From Orientallactaga sibirica (taxonomy: Eukaryota; Chordata; Mammalia; Rodentia; Dipodidae): 64,000 bases of DNA. Below, piece by piece: positions 1 through 10,892 of this stretch. Where the stretch lies: the NCBI GenBank assembly GCA_036365145.1, contig JAEOAD010000029.1, forward strand, positions 26,396,001 through 26,460,000. The letters are read 5' to 3'. Each line of letters opens with the position of its first letter. The stretch's first letter is position 1. Made by a program: the position numbers and the translations under genes. The notes under the pieces are model-generated. The model was not told where the DNA came from, ran no database searches, and worked only from the letters and a program-made list of their open reading frames with translations.

Positions 1-137
1 AAGTGCTAATTACACCTTCTATATAAGGGCAGGTTATGTTAGATTTGATTGACGGTTGGCTTTGCCATTCTTAAACTGTATTTTGGGGTTGTCTTTGGTT
101 GCTACCTGATTCATGATGCCTTTGTCTTCTGTCATTC

Positions 138-243
138 TTGGAGGTAGGGTCTCACTTGGCCTCAGGCTAACTTGGAACACATTACAGACCAAAAATCTCA
201 GCCTCCTAGTTAACAGGATTAAGGGTGTTGGACAACACACACC
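138..243 (-). mobile_element. B1-like SINE, old and degraded
   Basis: The antisense order (gaggtagggtctcac, later cagcctcctagttaacaggatt) follows B1 but with many changes. Its poly-T end is lost. Confidence 0.6.
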
Positions 244-295
244 TTTAGGGACTTTGACTTTGTTAGATTATCTGTCTGTTCTAATACCTACTCTT

Positions 296-1285
296 TTTAT
301 TTATTTATTTATTTTTATTGACAACTTCCTTAATTGTAGACAAAATCCCATGGTACTTCTCTCCCTCGCCTTTCTTTCCCCTTTAAAACTCTCTATCATA
401 TCCCCTCCCCCTCTCAGTCAGTCTCTTTTCATTTTGAGGTCATGATTTTTTCCTCCTATTATGATAGTCTTATGTAGGTAGTATCAGGCACTGTGAGGTA
501 ATGGATATCCAGGCCATTTTGTTTCTGCAGGAGCATGCTGTAAGGAGTCCTACTCTTCCTTTGGCTCTTACATTCTTTCCACCCCCTCTTCCGCAATGGA
601 CCCTGAGCCTTGGAAGGTATATTAGAGATGTTTCAGTGCTGAGTATTCCTTTGTCCCTTCTTCTCAGTGCCATGGTGGCTTCTTAGTCATCCCAAGGTTG
701 CCATCATCTGAAAAGAGAAGCTTCTCTAACCAAAAGTGGGAGTAGCATTAATATATGGGTGTGGACATTAAGAGAAGTGCTTATTGGGCAGTTTGGTGAG
801 CATAGTATATATATTTAGCCAGACACCAGCAGACATTACACCCTTAGGGCTCATGACTACCCCTGTTGTAGGTTCTCAGTATCAGGGATGTATTCCCTCC
901 TATGGGAATACAGTCCAATTAGAAAGTGGTTGGTTTCCCCCATAACAGACATGCCACTATTGCACCCGTTGGCTCATTTAGCCTGGCTGGCCAAATATAA
1001 AGCTTGAAGTGTTCACTGTTGTGTGTCTTCAATGGTGTTTTCTCTCTCCCATTGAACTGCATGCAGCATAGCTTTTTCCAACTATCAGCTGGTCCACATG
1101 GAAGAGGCTTTCAGCTCAGCCCCAGCAGGATTTCTCAGTGACCTTGCAGCCCAAGTATGTGGAGTCTTCATCAATAGGTTCTTACCATCTATTCCTGGTG
1201 GGAAACCAAGGGCCTCGACAATGGCCTATAATGTTTTGGGGGTATCTGTGACCTCCCTGTACAACAACTAACACCTACTCTTACA
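296..1285 (-). mobile_element. LINE-1 3' untranslated region
   Basis: Antisense L1 3'UTR ending in a T-rich tract at its left edge, which is the L1 A tail. Related stretches recur at 8060-8645, 28845-28990 and 36845-37640. The phrases ttggctcatttagcctggct and cataacagacatgccacta reappear in the internally deleted L1 near 24100. No ORF is present. Confidence 0.75.
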
Positions 1286-1561
1286 TAAATACTTTTAGCT
1301 TGTTTTAATTGAATGTGTATATTGTTCAGTTGAATTTTAGAATTTGCCTGTATTTTGCTCCACTCAGCCTAGTAGAATATTTGCAGTAGAATATAGCAGG
1401 CAAACCCAACAACTGGAGTCTCCTCAGCTATTATTCTGGGATTAATATAAGATCCATACCTGACAACTTCAGCTCCTACCCTGGATATATATGATATCAG
1501 ATTTACATGTCTAAGAATACTGCAAATAATTAGACAACCCAAGCATAAAACTAACCCCAAA

Positions 1562-2895
1562 ATGCAAAAATCTCTACATTATAATACAAGAAACACAAAA
1601 CATCAAGACAATATAATTATATCAGAAATGATAAATCCATCAGAAATGACCCCCAGTGAGACTGATTTCAATGAAATGCCAGACAGAGATTTCAAAAGAA
1701 TGATTATGGTGTTCTGCGTGTGCAGATGGTGTCCCCTGTGGCTTGAGCATTCCTTGAGGTTCCAGAGGTGTGGCAAGACAACGATGGCCATGAACAAATT
1801 AAGAGGGCAAAAGTCCAGAAATGTATTTCATATAGCCAGTCAAAAAAACTTCAAGGGTAATAACAAAGCAAAGCCAATTACCACTAATCTCAAGAAGATG
1901 AGAATTGTGAATGATGAGTATATTAACAGAATGAATAGAGATTTTATAGACATTAGGAACTTGAAAACTTCTCAAAAGGCCTTTCTCTTGAGCCTCTGCA
2001 GAAAGAGCTAATTCCTCTGGAGAACCATGAAAATGAATCAGCTAATGTTGATGAAGCTCCCAGATTAATGACTCAGGTATAATGCAGTGATAACACATCA
2101 AATTTACCCAAAAGATCAATAAATTATATTTTATATACAAAAAAGAATGATTATAACTATATTCAAAGGACTCAAAGAAGAGAACAAACTCCTAAAGGAG
2201 CACACAGGAAACCAGCTTAATGAAATAGGGAGGTCAATAAAAGACATAATTAAGGAAATAGAAATATTGAAGACAAACTAATCATAAATGAAAAACACAG
2301 TAAGTCAAATAAAAAACTATAGAAAGTCTCTCCAATAGAATGGATGAAGGAGAGAACAGAATATCTAAATTAGAAGACCAGGTGGCAGATCTCATACAGT
2401 CCAACAAAGAGAAAGACAAACTAATAAGAAGGCATGAATGGGAATTTCAAGACATTTAGGACACTATGAAAAGATCAAACATAAGAAATAATTCAGGGTA
2501 CAGTAGAAGGAGAAGAATTTCACTCCAAAGGCATAGTAGGTGTTTTCAACAAAATGATAGAAGAAAACTTCCCCCCAAATTGGAGAAAGATGTCAATACA
2601 CGTACAAGAAGCCTTCATAACACCAAACAGACAAAAATGGGGAAAGAACCTCTCCTTACCGTATTATAATTAAACTACTAAACACACAAACCAAAGAAAA
2701 TATATTTAAAGCAGCTAGAGAGAAACAGCAAGTTATTTATAAAGGCAAGCCCATCATGATAACAGCAGATTACTCAACACGTATTTTAAAAGCCAAAAGA
2801 TCTTGGAAAGATTACAAGTTCTGAAAGATAACAACTTTCAACCAAAATTACTTTATTCAGCAATACTATACATCCAAATTGATGGAGAAATAAAG
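1562..2895 (+). pseudogene. L1 ORF1p (RNA-binding protein) remnant
   Basis: Opens MQKSLHYNTRNTKHQDN, almost the same start as the antisense ORF1 at 24470. ORF1 codes for the trimeric nucleic-acid-binding protein of the L1 particle. It is interrupted at 1708 by a retrocopy and has multiple later frame breaks. The last recognisable part is the lysine-rich C-terminal region around 2700-2890. Confidence 0.7.
1784..2082 (+). pseudogene. Rbis: RBIS (C8orf59) processed pseudogene
   Basis: The reading frame starts MAMNKLRGQKSRNVFHIASQ and continues KNFKGNNKAKPITTNLKK, which matches the small ribosome-biogenesis factor RBIS of about 100 residues. After IVNDEYINRMNRDF a small deletion near 1955-1968 shifts the frame. 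Parental text then resumes in the next frame (FSKGLSLEPLQKEL, later NVDEAPRLM), reaching a stop at 2080-2082. The retrocopy insert spans 1708-2140 with some 5'UTR, no introns, an AATAAA at 2118-2123 and a short A-rich end. A perfect 14-bp target duplication, AAAAGAATGATTAT, lies at 1694-1707 and 2141-2154. It sits inside L1 ORF1 and is a dead copy. Confidence 0.9.
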
Positions 2896-3180
2896 ACATT
2901 TTATTAAAAAAAAAACATGCTAAAGGAATCTATGACTACTAAGCCAGATCTACAGAAAATACTTGAAGGGATTCTTCACACACATGAGGAAACAAGAAAA
3001 AAGAAACCACACTCAAATAATAGTTAATACAATAGAATAAAGGGAAAACAGGAAGCACTAAAAACAAGGTGAATGCCAGGAATAAATACATAACTTTCAA
3101 TAATAACTGCTAAAATCACTGGCTTCAATACCCTATCCAAAAGGCACAGGCTTGCAGACTGAATTAAAAAGCAGGATCCA

Positions 3181-3328
3181 GCCGGGTGTAGTGGCGCACG
3201 CCTTTAATCCCAGCACTCAGGAGGCAGAGGTAGGAGGATTGCCGTGAGTTCAAGGCCACCCTGAGACTACACAGTTAATTCCATGTCTGGCTGGGCTAGA
3301 GTGAAAAACCAAAAAAAAAAAAAAAAAA
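3181..3328 (+). mobile_element. B1-like SINE
   Basis: Full-length 7SL-derived element from gccgggtgtagtggcgcac to an A tail. Target copies of aaaaagcaggatc lie on the left and a close match on the right (3324-3337). Nested in L1 ORF2. Confidence 0.9.
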
Positions 3329-3492
3329 GCAAAATCCTTCTGTTTGTTGCCTCCAAGAAACTCACTTCTTCATAAAAGACAGATAGTATCATAGGGTGAA
3401 AGGATGGAAAATGGTGTTTCAAGCAAATGGGCCTAGGAAACAAGAAGGTGTTGCTGTCCTAATATCTGACAGGATAGTCTTCAAAGCAACAG

Positions 3493-3899
3493 TGTTGGGC
3501 CCTAAGAGGCCCAGGCGCGAGGCCCAGTGGAGCTTCCTGAGCCTGGCTAGAGTTTGGCGACCTGTCTTTGGCCTATTACTCCCGCTTAGGAGTGACTCAG
3601 CAAGACCTAAGCCAAAACAGCCTCCACCCAGCTACTGCTAACATGGTGAAATAATATTGGCCCCTACACCTTTATCCCATCCTGAGACCCCACCCTCTTT
3701 CTCAATGCTGTATAATCATCTTCCTACTACAATAAAACGAGATCCTGCTTCAACAAGACTCACAGCCCAGTGTGTTTTTCTCTCCGGTGCCTTGGAGGAG
3801 GGGGTTCTGGGTCATCGACATTCACCATCCCGTTCAGCCTCAAGAAGGGACCGGCTGGACCAGCTCCTTCTTCAGCCCTACCTGCCAGAGGACCCGGCA
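3493..3899 (+). mobile_element. Solo LTR, ERV-K-like
   Basis: 407 bp bounded by TGTTGGGCCC and ACCCGGCA. The 6-bp target duplication CAACAG lies at 3487-3492 and 3900-3905, a size typical of class II (ERV-K) integrases. It carries a TATA-like tgtataatc and an AATAAA at 3731-3736, so R/U5 follows and the LTR reads on the + strand. It interrupts the L1 endonuclease frame precisely. No internal viral sequence remains. Confidence 0.88.
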
Positions 3900-4463
3900 C
3901 AACAGTAGTGAGGGAAGATAAAGAAAGTCACTTTATATTGATTAAAGGAACACTACAACAGGAAGATATTACAACTCTAAACATATATGCACTTAATATG
4001 TTTGCTCCCTATTTCATCAAACAAATACTATTACACTTAAGGTCACAGATAAAACCAAGCACAATGGTATTGTACTTGGTGACTTCAATATCCCACTCTC
4101 ATCAATTGACAGGTCATCCCCTCAAAAAAAATAGACATTTGGATTAGATGGTTTCATAGATGAATGGACCTAACAGATATCTAAAGAACATTCCATCCAA
4201 ATGCTGCAGAATACACATTCTTCTCAGTAGCACATGGAACATTCTCTAAAATCAACCATATATTAGGACATCTTAACAAATACAGGAAAGTTGAAGCAAT
4301 TCATTGTATTATATCAGATAATAATGGGATGCAACTGCAAATCAACAAGAAGAGAAACTATAGGGTATACACAACATCACGGAAACTAAACAGTAGCCTA
4401 CTGAATGATGAATGGGGTCATTGAAGAAATCAAAAAGGAATTTAAAAAATTTACAGGATCAGA

Positions 4464-4620
4464 GCCAGGTGTGGTGGTGCACACCTTTAATCCCAGCACT
4501 TGGGAGGCAGAGGTAGGAGGATCGCCATGAGTTCGAGGCCACCCTGAGACCACATAGTGAATTCCAGGTCAGCCTGAGCTAGTGAGACCCTACCTTGGAA
4601 AACAAAAAAAAAAAAAAAAA
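4464..4620 (+). mobile_element. B1-like SINE
   Basis: Full length with A tail. The target duplication ttacaggatca is at 4451-4461 and 4621-4631. Nested in L1 ORF2. Confidence 0.92.
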
Positions 4621-5577
4621 TTACAGGATCAAATGATAATGCTAACATACCAAAACCTTTGGGACACAAGGAAGGCAGTCCTAAGAGGGAATTTATAGCT
4701 TTAAGTGCCTATATTAAGAAATCTGAGCGATCACAAGTAAATAATTAAATGCTACACCTTAAAGCCTTGGAAAAAGAAGAACAAGCCAAACCAAAAATCA
4801 GTAGACAGGAAGAAAAAATAAAGAATAGGGCATAAATTAATGAAATAGGAACCAAAACCAAAACAATACAAAGAATCAGTGAAACAAAGAGTTGGTTCTT
4901 TGAAAGGATAAAGAAGATAGATAAACCCTTAGCAAATCTGACCAAGAGAAAGAGAGAAGAGACATAACTGAATAAAACTAAAGATGAAAAAAGCACCATT
5001 ACAACATATGCCAAAGAAATTTAGAAAATCATAAGGACATACTTTAAGACATATACTCCACCAAGTTTGAAAATCTGAAAGAAATGAATTATGTCCTAGA
5101 TTTTTATATGACCTAACAAAATTAAATCAAGATGAGATAAACCATCTAAATTGACCTAAAACAAGTATGGAGACCAAAGTGGTTATAAAAAAAAAAATCT
5201 CCCAACTAAAAAAAGTCCAGGCCCAGATGGTTTCACTGGTGAATTTTACCAGACTTTAATGTAAGAACTGACACCATTGCTTCTCAAACTTTTTCATAAA
5301 ATAGAAAAGGAAAGAATAGTACCAAACTCCTTCTATGATGCCAGTATTAACCTAATAAAAAAAACCAAACAAAGGACAAAAAAGGAAAATTACAGACTAA
5401 TCTCCCTTATGAACATAGATGCAAAAATTCTCAACAATATACTGGCAAACAGCATACAAGAATATATCAAAAAGATCATTCACCTCAACCAAGTAGGTTT
5501 TATCTCAGAGATACAGGGATGGCTCAACATATGCAATTCGATAAATGTCATACATCATATAAATGGTAGGCTGATGT

Positions 5578-5686
5578 GAAATTCACCCTGAAGTCTCATG
5601 CTACCCCTGAACTCACAGTGATCCTCCTACCTCTGCCTCTCAAGTGCTCCGATTAAAGGCATGTACTACCTACCATACTTGGCTGA
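5578..5686 (-). mobile_element. B1-like SINE fragment
   Basis: Antisense B1 body (cagtgatcctcctacctctg, later gattaaaggcatgtac). The T-rich end is missing. Forms the 3' break of the sense L1. Confidence 0.8.
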
Positions 5687-5911
5687 AATGGATCCCATTT
5701 AAATCCCACCTTAATCAAATTTCTAAAGGCTATGACTTGGTTTTTGATAATGTTATATTGACATACATGTTAAAGAACAAAGTATTAAAAAGTATACAGT
5801 CTTGAAAAGAGATGGATAAATAGTTATTTGCCCAACTATCATTCAAGATACTTGATTTTTATGATTAAAGCAAGGTATAATAATCAACTTGTACATAATC
5901 CAACAGGACCA

Positions 5912-6024
5912 TTTCTGGTGGTGCACTGGGGAGGTGGAGGCAGAGGGATCAGGAGTTCAAGGCCATCCTTGATTATATTGTAAGGTCAAGGCAAGTTTGG
6001 TCTAGAGGCTCTGCTTCAAGAATA
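5912..6024 (+). mobile_element. Old B1-like SINE
   Basis: Diverged B1 order: tggtggtgcactgg, ggaggcagagggatcag, gagttcaaggccatcc. Confidence 0.6.
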
Positions 6025-6094
6025 AATAATTAATAAATAAGCCAATACAAGAACATTAAGTGACAAGAAAAATACCCAGAACAAAATATAAGCC

Positions 6095-6310
6095 TTGGAC
6101 TAGAGTGGTGTCTTAGTGGTTAGGGTGCTTGCCTATGAAGCCTAGGGACCCAGGTTCTATTCCTCAGTATCCACATAATCCAGATTCACAATGTTACACA
6201 TGCATCTGGAGTTTGTTTGCAGTGGTTGGAGGCCCTGGCACACCCATTCATTCTTTCTCTTTCTCTATCTGCTCTCTCTCTTTAATAAATAAAAAATATT
6301 TAAAAATATG
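6095..6310 (+). mobile_element. Dip-like SINE (tRNA-derived), first of three
   Basis: Order: tRNA-like head (ctagagtggtgtcttagtgg), catctggagtttgtttgcag, CT-rich stretch, aataaataaaaa tail. Head-to-tail with the next two. Confidence 0.85.
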
Positions 6311-6317
6311 ATCCTTA

Positions 6318-6530
6318 GGCCTGGTGAGATGGTGTAGCAGTTAAGCTCTTGCTCAATTCCCCAGGAATCATGTAAGCCAGATGCACAAGGTGGCGCATGC
6401 ATCTGGATTTCATTTGTAGTGGCTGGAGGCCCTGGAATGCCCATTCTCTCTCTCTCTCTGTATCTGCCTCTTTCTCTCTGTGTCTGTCTGTTGCTCTCAA
6501 ATAAATAAATAATAAAAAACAAACAAAAAA
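6318..6530 (+). mobile_element. Dip-like SINE, second of three
   Basis: Head ggcctggtgagatggtgtag, CT-rich body, aaataaataaataa tail. Inserted in the A-rich end of the previous copy. Confidence 0.88.
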
Positions 6531-6549
6531 TCTTTAAAATAGAATCCTT

Positions 6550-6748
6550 GGGCTGGAAAAATGGCTTAGTGGTTAAGGCGCCTGCCCACTAAGCCTAAGA
6601 ATGTCAGTTCCAATCTCCAGGTCCCATGTTTAGCCAGATGCAAAGTGAAGCAAGGGCATAATGCCACACTTGTCCACAAGGGGGCGCACCCATCTGGAGT
6701 TTGCTCGCAGCAGCTGAGAGGCTGATGGCACACCCATTCTCTGTCTTC

Positions 6749-6789
<41 letters not shown>

Positions 6790-6820
6790 GCTCTGTGTCT
6801 CTCTCCAAAAAAAAAAAAAT
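6550..6820 (+). mobile_element. Dip-like SINE, long subfamily, third of three
   Basis: Has the tRNA-like head plus a roughly 50-bp extra block (gcaagggcataatgccacac, ccacaagggggcgcaccc) not found in the short copies, then (CT)n and an A tail. Confidence 0.9.
6674..6689 (+). promoter_or_regulatory. CTCF-like motif in SINE
   Basis: CCACAAGGGGGCGCAC, preceded by TGT, is very close to the CTCF core (TGGCCACCAGGGGGCGCTA). Binding is not shown by sequence alone. Confidence 0.5.
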
Positions 6821-7003
6821 AGAACCCTTAAATTTTTTAGACATAGCATGTAAATTCAGTGGGGAAAGGGATGACTCAACAAATGAAATAATAACAATTG
6901 GTTACTTTTGAAAGGGATCCATTGAGTTCTACCTCGCACAATGCTAAAAACTAAATTCTATCAGATTTTTAAAAATGTGTTGGGAAGTATTTTTTTTAAA
7001 CTT

Positions 7004-7233
7004 TAAAAAGATATTGTATTCATTTGTTTGCAATCAGAGAGAAAGAGAAGTGAAAGAGAGGAGAAGGAGAGAGAATGAATGGGCACACCAGGGTCTCCTG
7101 CCACTACAAACAAACTCCAGGCACATGTGCCACTTTGTGCATCTGACTTTTATGTGGATACTGAGCTATCAAATCCAGGCTGTCAGGCTTTTCAAGCAAG
7201 TGCTTCTAACCACTGAGCCATCTCTCTAGCTCT
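7004..7233 (-). mobile_element. Dip-like SINE
   Basis: Antisense: GA-rich stretch, then ctccaggcacatgtgccac and accactgagccatctctcta, the complement of the tRNA-like head. Confidence 0.85.
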
Positions 7234-7239
7234 TAAAAA

Positions 7240-7385
7240 CTTTGTTATTGACATTTGTCAAACATACACATAATATATTTTGATCCATTACTTTATTTTG
7301 TCTTTCCTCTGCTATTATTCCCTTTCCACTGAACTCCTTCCTCTTTCCAACTAGACCCAAAGGATAATATCTTTATGAAGACAAG
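7240..7385 (-). mobile_element. L1 3' end fragment
   Basis: ttgttattgacatttgtcaa followed by CT-rich text resembles the extreme 3' end of L1 seen at 28845. Diverged. Confidence 0.5.
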
Positions 7386-7417
7386 TCAGATAAAGAAGGG
7401 GTAGCAGTCAGCCTCAG

Positions 7418-7788
7418 GTTGCTGGGATGAACTTACAATCCAGACACAGTTACAGATGAAGGGATTTATTGAAGATAGACAGGAAGCTCCATAATGGCAG
7501 AAGAAGCTGGCCCATTTTCACAGGTCCACGCAGAGAGGGGGTGGGCACAGCCAAAATGCAAAAACCACACCACACATCACACTTCAGAAACCCCAGGCAG
7601 AACTCGCACACTTTGCACATCTTTAGACTGGAATTCCAAATCCACTACCACACCTTAGGGCTAAACCCTAAGATCCACCCAGTGACATCTCCTCCAGTCA
7701 GGTGGCTGCAGATCTAAATTGCAAACTGTAATAAAATTATGAATATTTTGGGGACCATCCATTCAAGCTACCACAGAAGGGCATTTAA
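7418..7788 (-). mobile_element. MaLR-like LTR
   Basis: Complement of the element at 9927-10281: shares ggtgtggtagtgg, gcagccacctg, cttcttctgccattatggag and an AATAAA near its 3' side. It starts TGTGGTAGCTTGAATGG on the minus strand. Confidence 0.75.
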
Positions 7789-8059
7789 TTACAATAAGTG
7801 GGTCATCCATAGCAAGGGGACCTAAGTATCTTCAATATTTGTGGACATTGACACTCTTGACATTTTGAGCTAGGCGTTTATCTGTTGTGGAGGTTTCTCT
7901 GTTTGTTATCTTATGCTTAAAAATATGCCTAATCTGTACCCCACTCATCAGATGTCAGGAGTATCCCCAGTTATAACAACAAAAAATGTCTCCATACATT
8001 GCCAGATATTCCCTGGGGGACAGAATTGCCAGCTATGGAAACATGGTGAAGACAAACCA

Positions 8060-8645
8060 ATAATGATTTTCTATTTTTCAAGTTAAATTATTCCCAATTT
8101 TTACTTACTTATTTTCATTAAGGAGAAACTTTGTATGGAAACACATCATTTGCCTCTTTTCTGTCCCCATTCCACTGAAAGCCCTCCTCAGTGGGATTTC
8201 TGGTATTTACCATGGGATTGTGGGTTATGAGTTGTGAGAGCAGCAGTCGGTCATTATGTGTTTGGGGGCAGTGCTTCTTGATATTGCCTTCCACTCTGTG
8301 GCTCTTACAATCTCTCCATCCCCTTCTTCCACAAAATTCCCTGAGTCACGGTGAGTGTGTTTTAAGTCTGCTTTAGTGCTGAGCTCTCAGCAGCTTCTGG
8401 ATTTCTGCTTTGGTGCATGTTGAGTATCCTCAGTGTCTGTCTCTATCACCATAGCACAGGTTGTCAGGCTCACCTAGGAGCAGCATTCTTGTTCATGTCG
8501 CCATTTCCTCTGGGGTGGTTCATCTCCTACCAGGGAGTCAGCTATCTTTTCTTGTCTTGTTGATGGATTTTGGTTGTCTGAAGTTCTCACTGACTTCTGA
8601 GGAAGAAAAACAGATTCTCCAATAGAGAGTGAGATCAGAATAGGT
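8060..8645 (-). mobile_element. L1 3'UTR
   Basis: Parallel in order to 36880-37370 (ctgtggctcttacaatctct, a gagtcacggtgag-like block, cagattctccaatag). Antisense, no ORF. Confidence 0.65.
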
Positions 8646-9399
8646 TAAAGGGGATAAGCATTGTTAGTTTAGAGAGATTTTGATGAGGATAGCCTCTTTT
8701 TTGTAGTGGGATATTAGGGGTACAGGAAAGTCCTTGAATGCCAAACTCTAGGTAGGTTCATTTCTATTTTTAATCAAAGAATTGAATTTTAAAAGGCTGA
8801 GAAGGATAATTATTAAATTATTATATTTACTAAGGAAAGTACAGAGCTAAGGAAAGGCTAGATATCCCACATGGAGGGCCTGGGAAAACCATGGAAAGAA
8901 AAGAGAGCAAAGAAAGTTCAAGGAGCTTCTGCTATTTGGGGAGCTGGACTGAGCCAGCCCAGGCCCAGCCAAAGGAAAATCTCACCCACAGCTGGAAGTT
9001 TCCAAGTGGTCTGAGAACCTGCCCTCTCCATACAAAGGTATTTATAAGTTATAGTGGTGGGCTGTCTTGTGTCTCAGGAGAACCAGAGGAACAGCTGGTT
9101 GGTAGGGGTAGAGGCTGTCTCAGGAAGAGGTTAGCCCTAACACCAACTTTTTCCAGGGTCTGAACGTGATCAGCCACAATGTTTAAATCCTATGAAAGGC
9201 ATCCCTGCCAAGACGGGTCCTGGTTGTTTGTGGAGAAACAGATCTCAGGTGTGGTTCCTGGGGTCTCCATGGCCGTGGCTCCATAGAGACATCCAGGCAA
9301 CTGTGGAGCAGGGTCTTGAGTGGCCATGAATGTGATGGGAAGAAACACCTGGGTTGCAGCATCAGAGGGCAGCTCATTTATTTGTCAGGTATGGTAATG

Positions 9400-9926
9400 T
9401 AAGGGTCTGAGAGTCACTGAAGAAAGACTCCAGACCCAAATAGTATGTAAAAGCATAGAGCGTTTATTCTGCAGAATCGGCCAGCATGTGGAGGTCAACC
9501 ATTCATACAAAGTGGTGACCCTGAGAGGATTACGCAGGCTCCTTTTAAGCACAGCTAGGGGAATATCCAGGCAGATGAGATGATTTTTTAACGTGAATGG
9601 CTAAGCAAACAGGAGTTACATTTGTACACCTTTGATTGGCTGTGGCCCTGAGTTTATCATCCTAGGACATGTCCAGAAATGTTTTAGAGACTTCAGGAAC
9701 TGACTCAGCCCTGGAGCCCCTTGTATTGGGCAAGTCCTTTTTTGGGCATAGTCCAGAGATACTGTAGGAACTGACTTAGGCCCCAGGGTGACTATTTTTT
9801 CTGGCCACATGTTAGGATCATTGTTGATTAGTGTCCCTTTGTTTGTGGTTATCCCAGAAGCCTTGTTTGCTTCCCAAAACTGAAACTTAGGCCTAGCTTT
9901 AAATTGGAGCAAATTTGATCCTCTTA
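9400..9926 (-). mobile_element. LTR-like sequence
   Basis: Starts TGTAAGGGTCTGAGAGTC. The complement of gcgtttattctg gives an AATAAA, and a CCAAT-type box lies at tttgattggct. Part of it recurs at 13569-13720, where it is also joined to a MaLR-like end, so the two travelled together. The right boundary is uncertain. Confidence 0.55.
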
Positions 9927-10281
9927 GTAGTTTGAATATATGGCCTTCTATTACCTTGTAGTTTGGATCTGCAGCCACCTGGCTGGAGGCAGTGTCACTG
10001 GGTAGATCTTAGGGTCAAGCCCTAAGATGTGGTGGTGAGTTTAAGATTTCAGTGTAAAGACATGCAAAGTGTGCCTCGCTGGAGTTCCTGAGGTGTGTTG
10101 TGCTACGTGGCTTTTGGCTTGTAGCTTTTTTCTCTGTGTTTGCTCCTGTGAAAGAAGGCCAGTTTCTTCTGCCATTATGGAACTTCCCCAGGATCTGTAA
10201 GCTTCAATAAATATCCCTTCTCTATAACTGTGCCTGGTCTGGAAGTTCATCTCAGTGAACCTGAAGCTATCTGCTACAAGA
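9927..10281 (+). mobile_element. MaLR-like LTR
   Basis: Contains cttctgccattatgg, an AATAAA at tcaataaatatccc, and ends ctgctaca. The same family occurs at 7418 (-), 13770 (+) and in part at 37645 (+). MaLR assignment is inferred from structure. Confidence 0.7.
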
Positions 10282-10870
10282 GTTGGTATGAGGAGTGGGG
10301 TGAGATTAACCTGACCATGTGGATTTTGGTCTTTGGGAACCTTTGTTTTAGAGGAATGGACATGGACTTGGTGCTTGCAACTGAAGATGCCTTCTGGAGG
10401 GGTAAGCCAAGTTTTATGGACTATTCTGATGAGAGTTTGAGAATGCTAAATGCAGACAGTATTGAATTTCAAGGCTTGGGTTTTCTAAGGGGAAAGAAAG
10501 ACTGCAGAGGACTTTGGTGGACTGTGCTTCTGGCATGAGGGATGGCTGCAACCTGCTGCCCAGGCCCAGAGAGTTTATTCAAAGTTAATTTGTAATAGCT
10601 GATGTGCTTGGCTAAAGATATTGGACTGAGAGATTTAAGAGTTTAAGTTGGAAAACCTCAAGCAAGTTAAAATTAGAGTCACTGAGATTGGTTTTAGGTT
10701 ACTGAAGCTGCTATTATCAACGCATTAGCAATCTTAGGGAAGATGGCCAGACTGCTTTACATTAAAACAATAGAGAGGATGCCTGAGGAAAGACTGTTAG
10801 AAATGCAAACTCTTTTGGAAAGAACTGAATGGGGAAAGAACCTGCTTTTCAAGGTTATGATTTATTTCAT
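10282..10870 (+). mobile_element. Retroelement internal sequence, decayed
   Basis: Directly after the LTR end comes agttggtatgaggagtgggg, like the start of MaLR/ERVL internal regions (primer site then gag leader). There is a short open frame at 10230-10538 but no recognisable domain. Broken. Confidence 0.45.
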
Positions 10871-10892
10871 CCCTGAATTAAAAATATGGCTG

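Larger units (their letters stand above)
1305..5577 (+). mobile_element. LINE-1, sense, 3' truncated, with nested insertions
   Basis: Starts with the distal part of an L1 5'UTR (homologous to the complement of 24470-24720), then ORF1 from 1562, then ORF2 from about 3330, and stops inside the reverse transcriptase at 5577. It carries an RBIS retrocopy, two B1s and one solo LTR, each with target duplications, so it is an old copy that served as a landing pad. Both ORFs are broken. It abuts an antisense B1 fragment at its 3' break. Confidence 0.85.
3330..5577 (+). pseudogene. L1 ORF2p (endonuclease and reverse transcriptase) remnant
   Basis: The endonuclease part appears around 3340-4140 (CCLQETHF-like text in disrupted frame, then a GDFN-like region). 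The RT thumb/finger text [20 protein letters not shown] followed by [16 protein letters not shown] lies at 5380-5510. It is split by an LTR and a B1 and carries many stops. It ends before the catalytic FADD motif. Confidence 0.75.

Noticed and set aside
8891..9377. Open frames in the GC-richer stretch
   Set aside because: Short, on both strands, with no recognisable motif or splice structure.
10230..10538. 102-codon open frame after the MaLR-like LTR
   Set aside because: Retroelement internal sequence without a recognisable gag domain; not supported as a gene.
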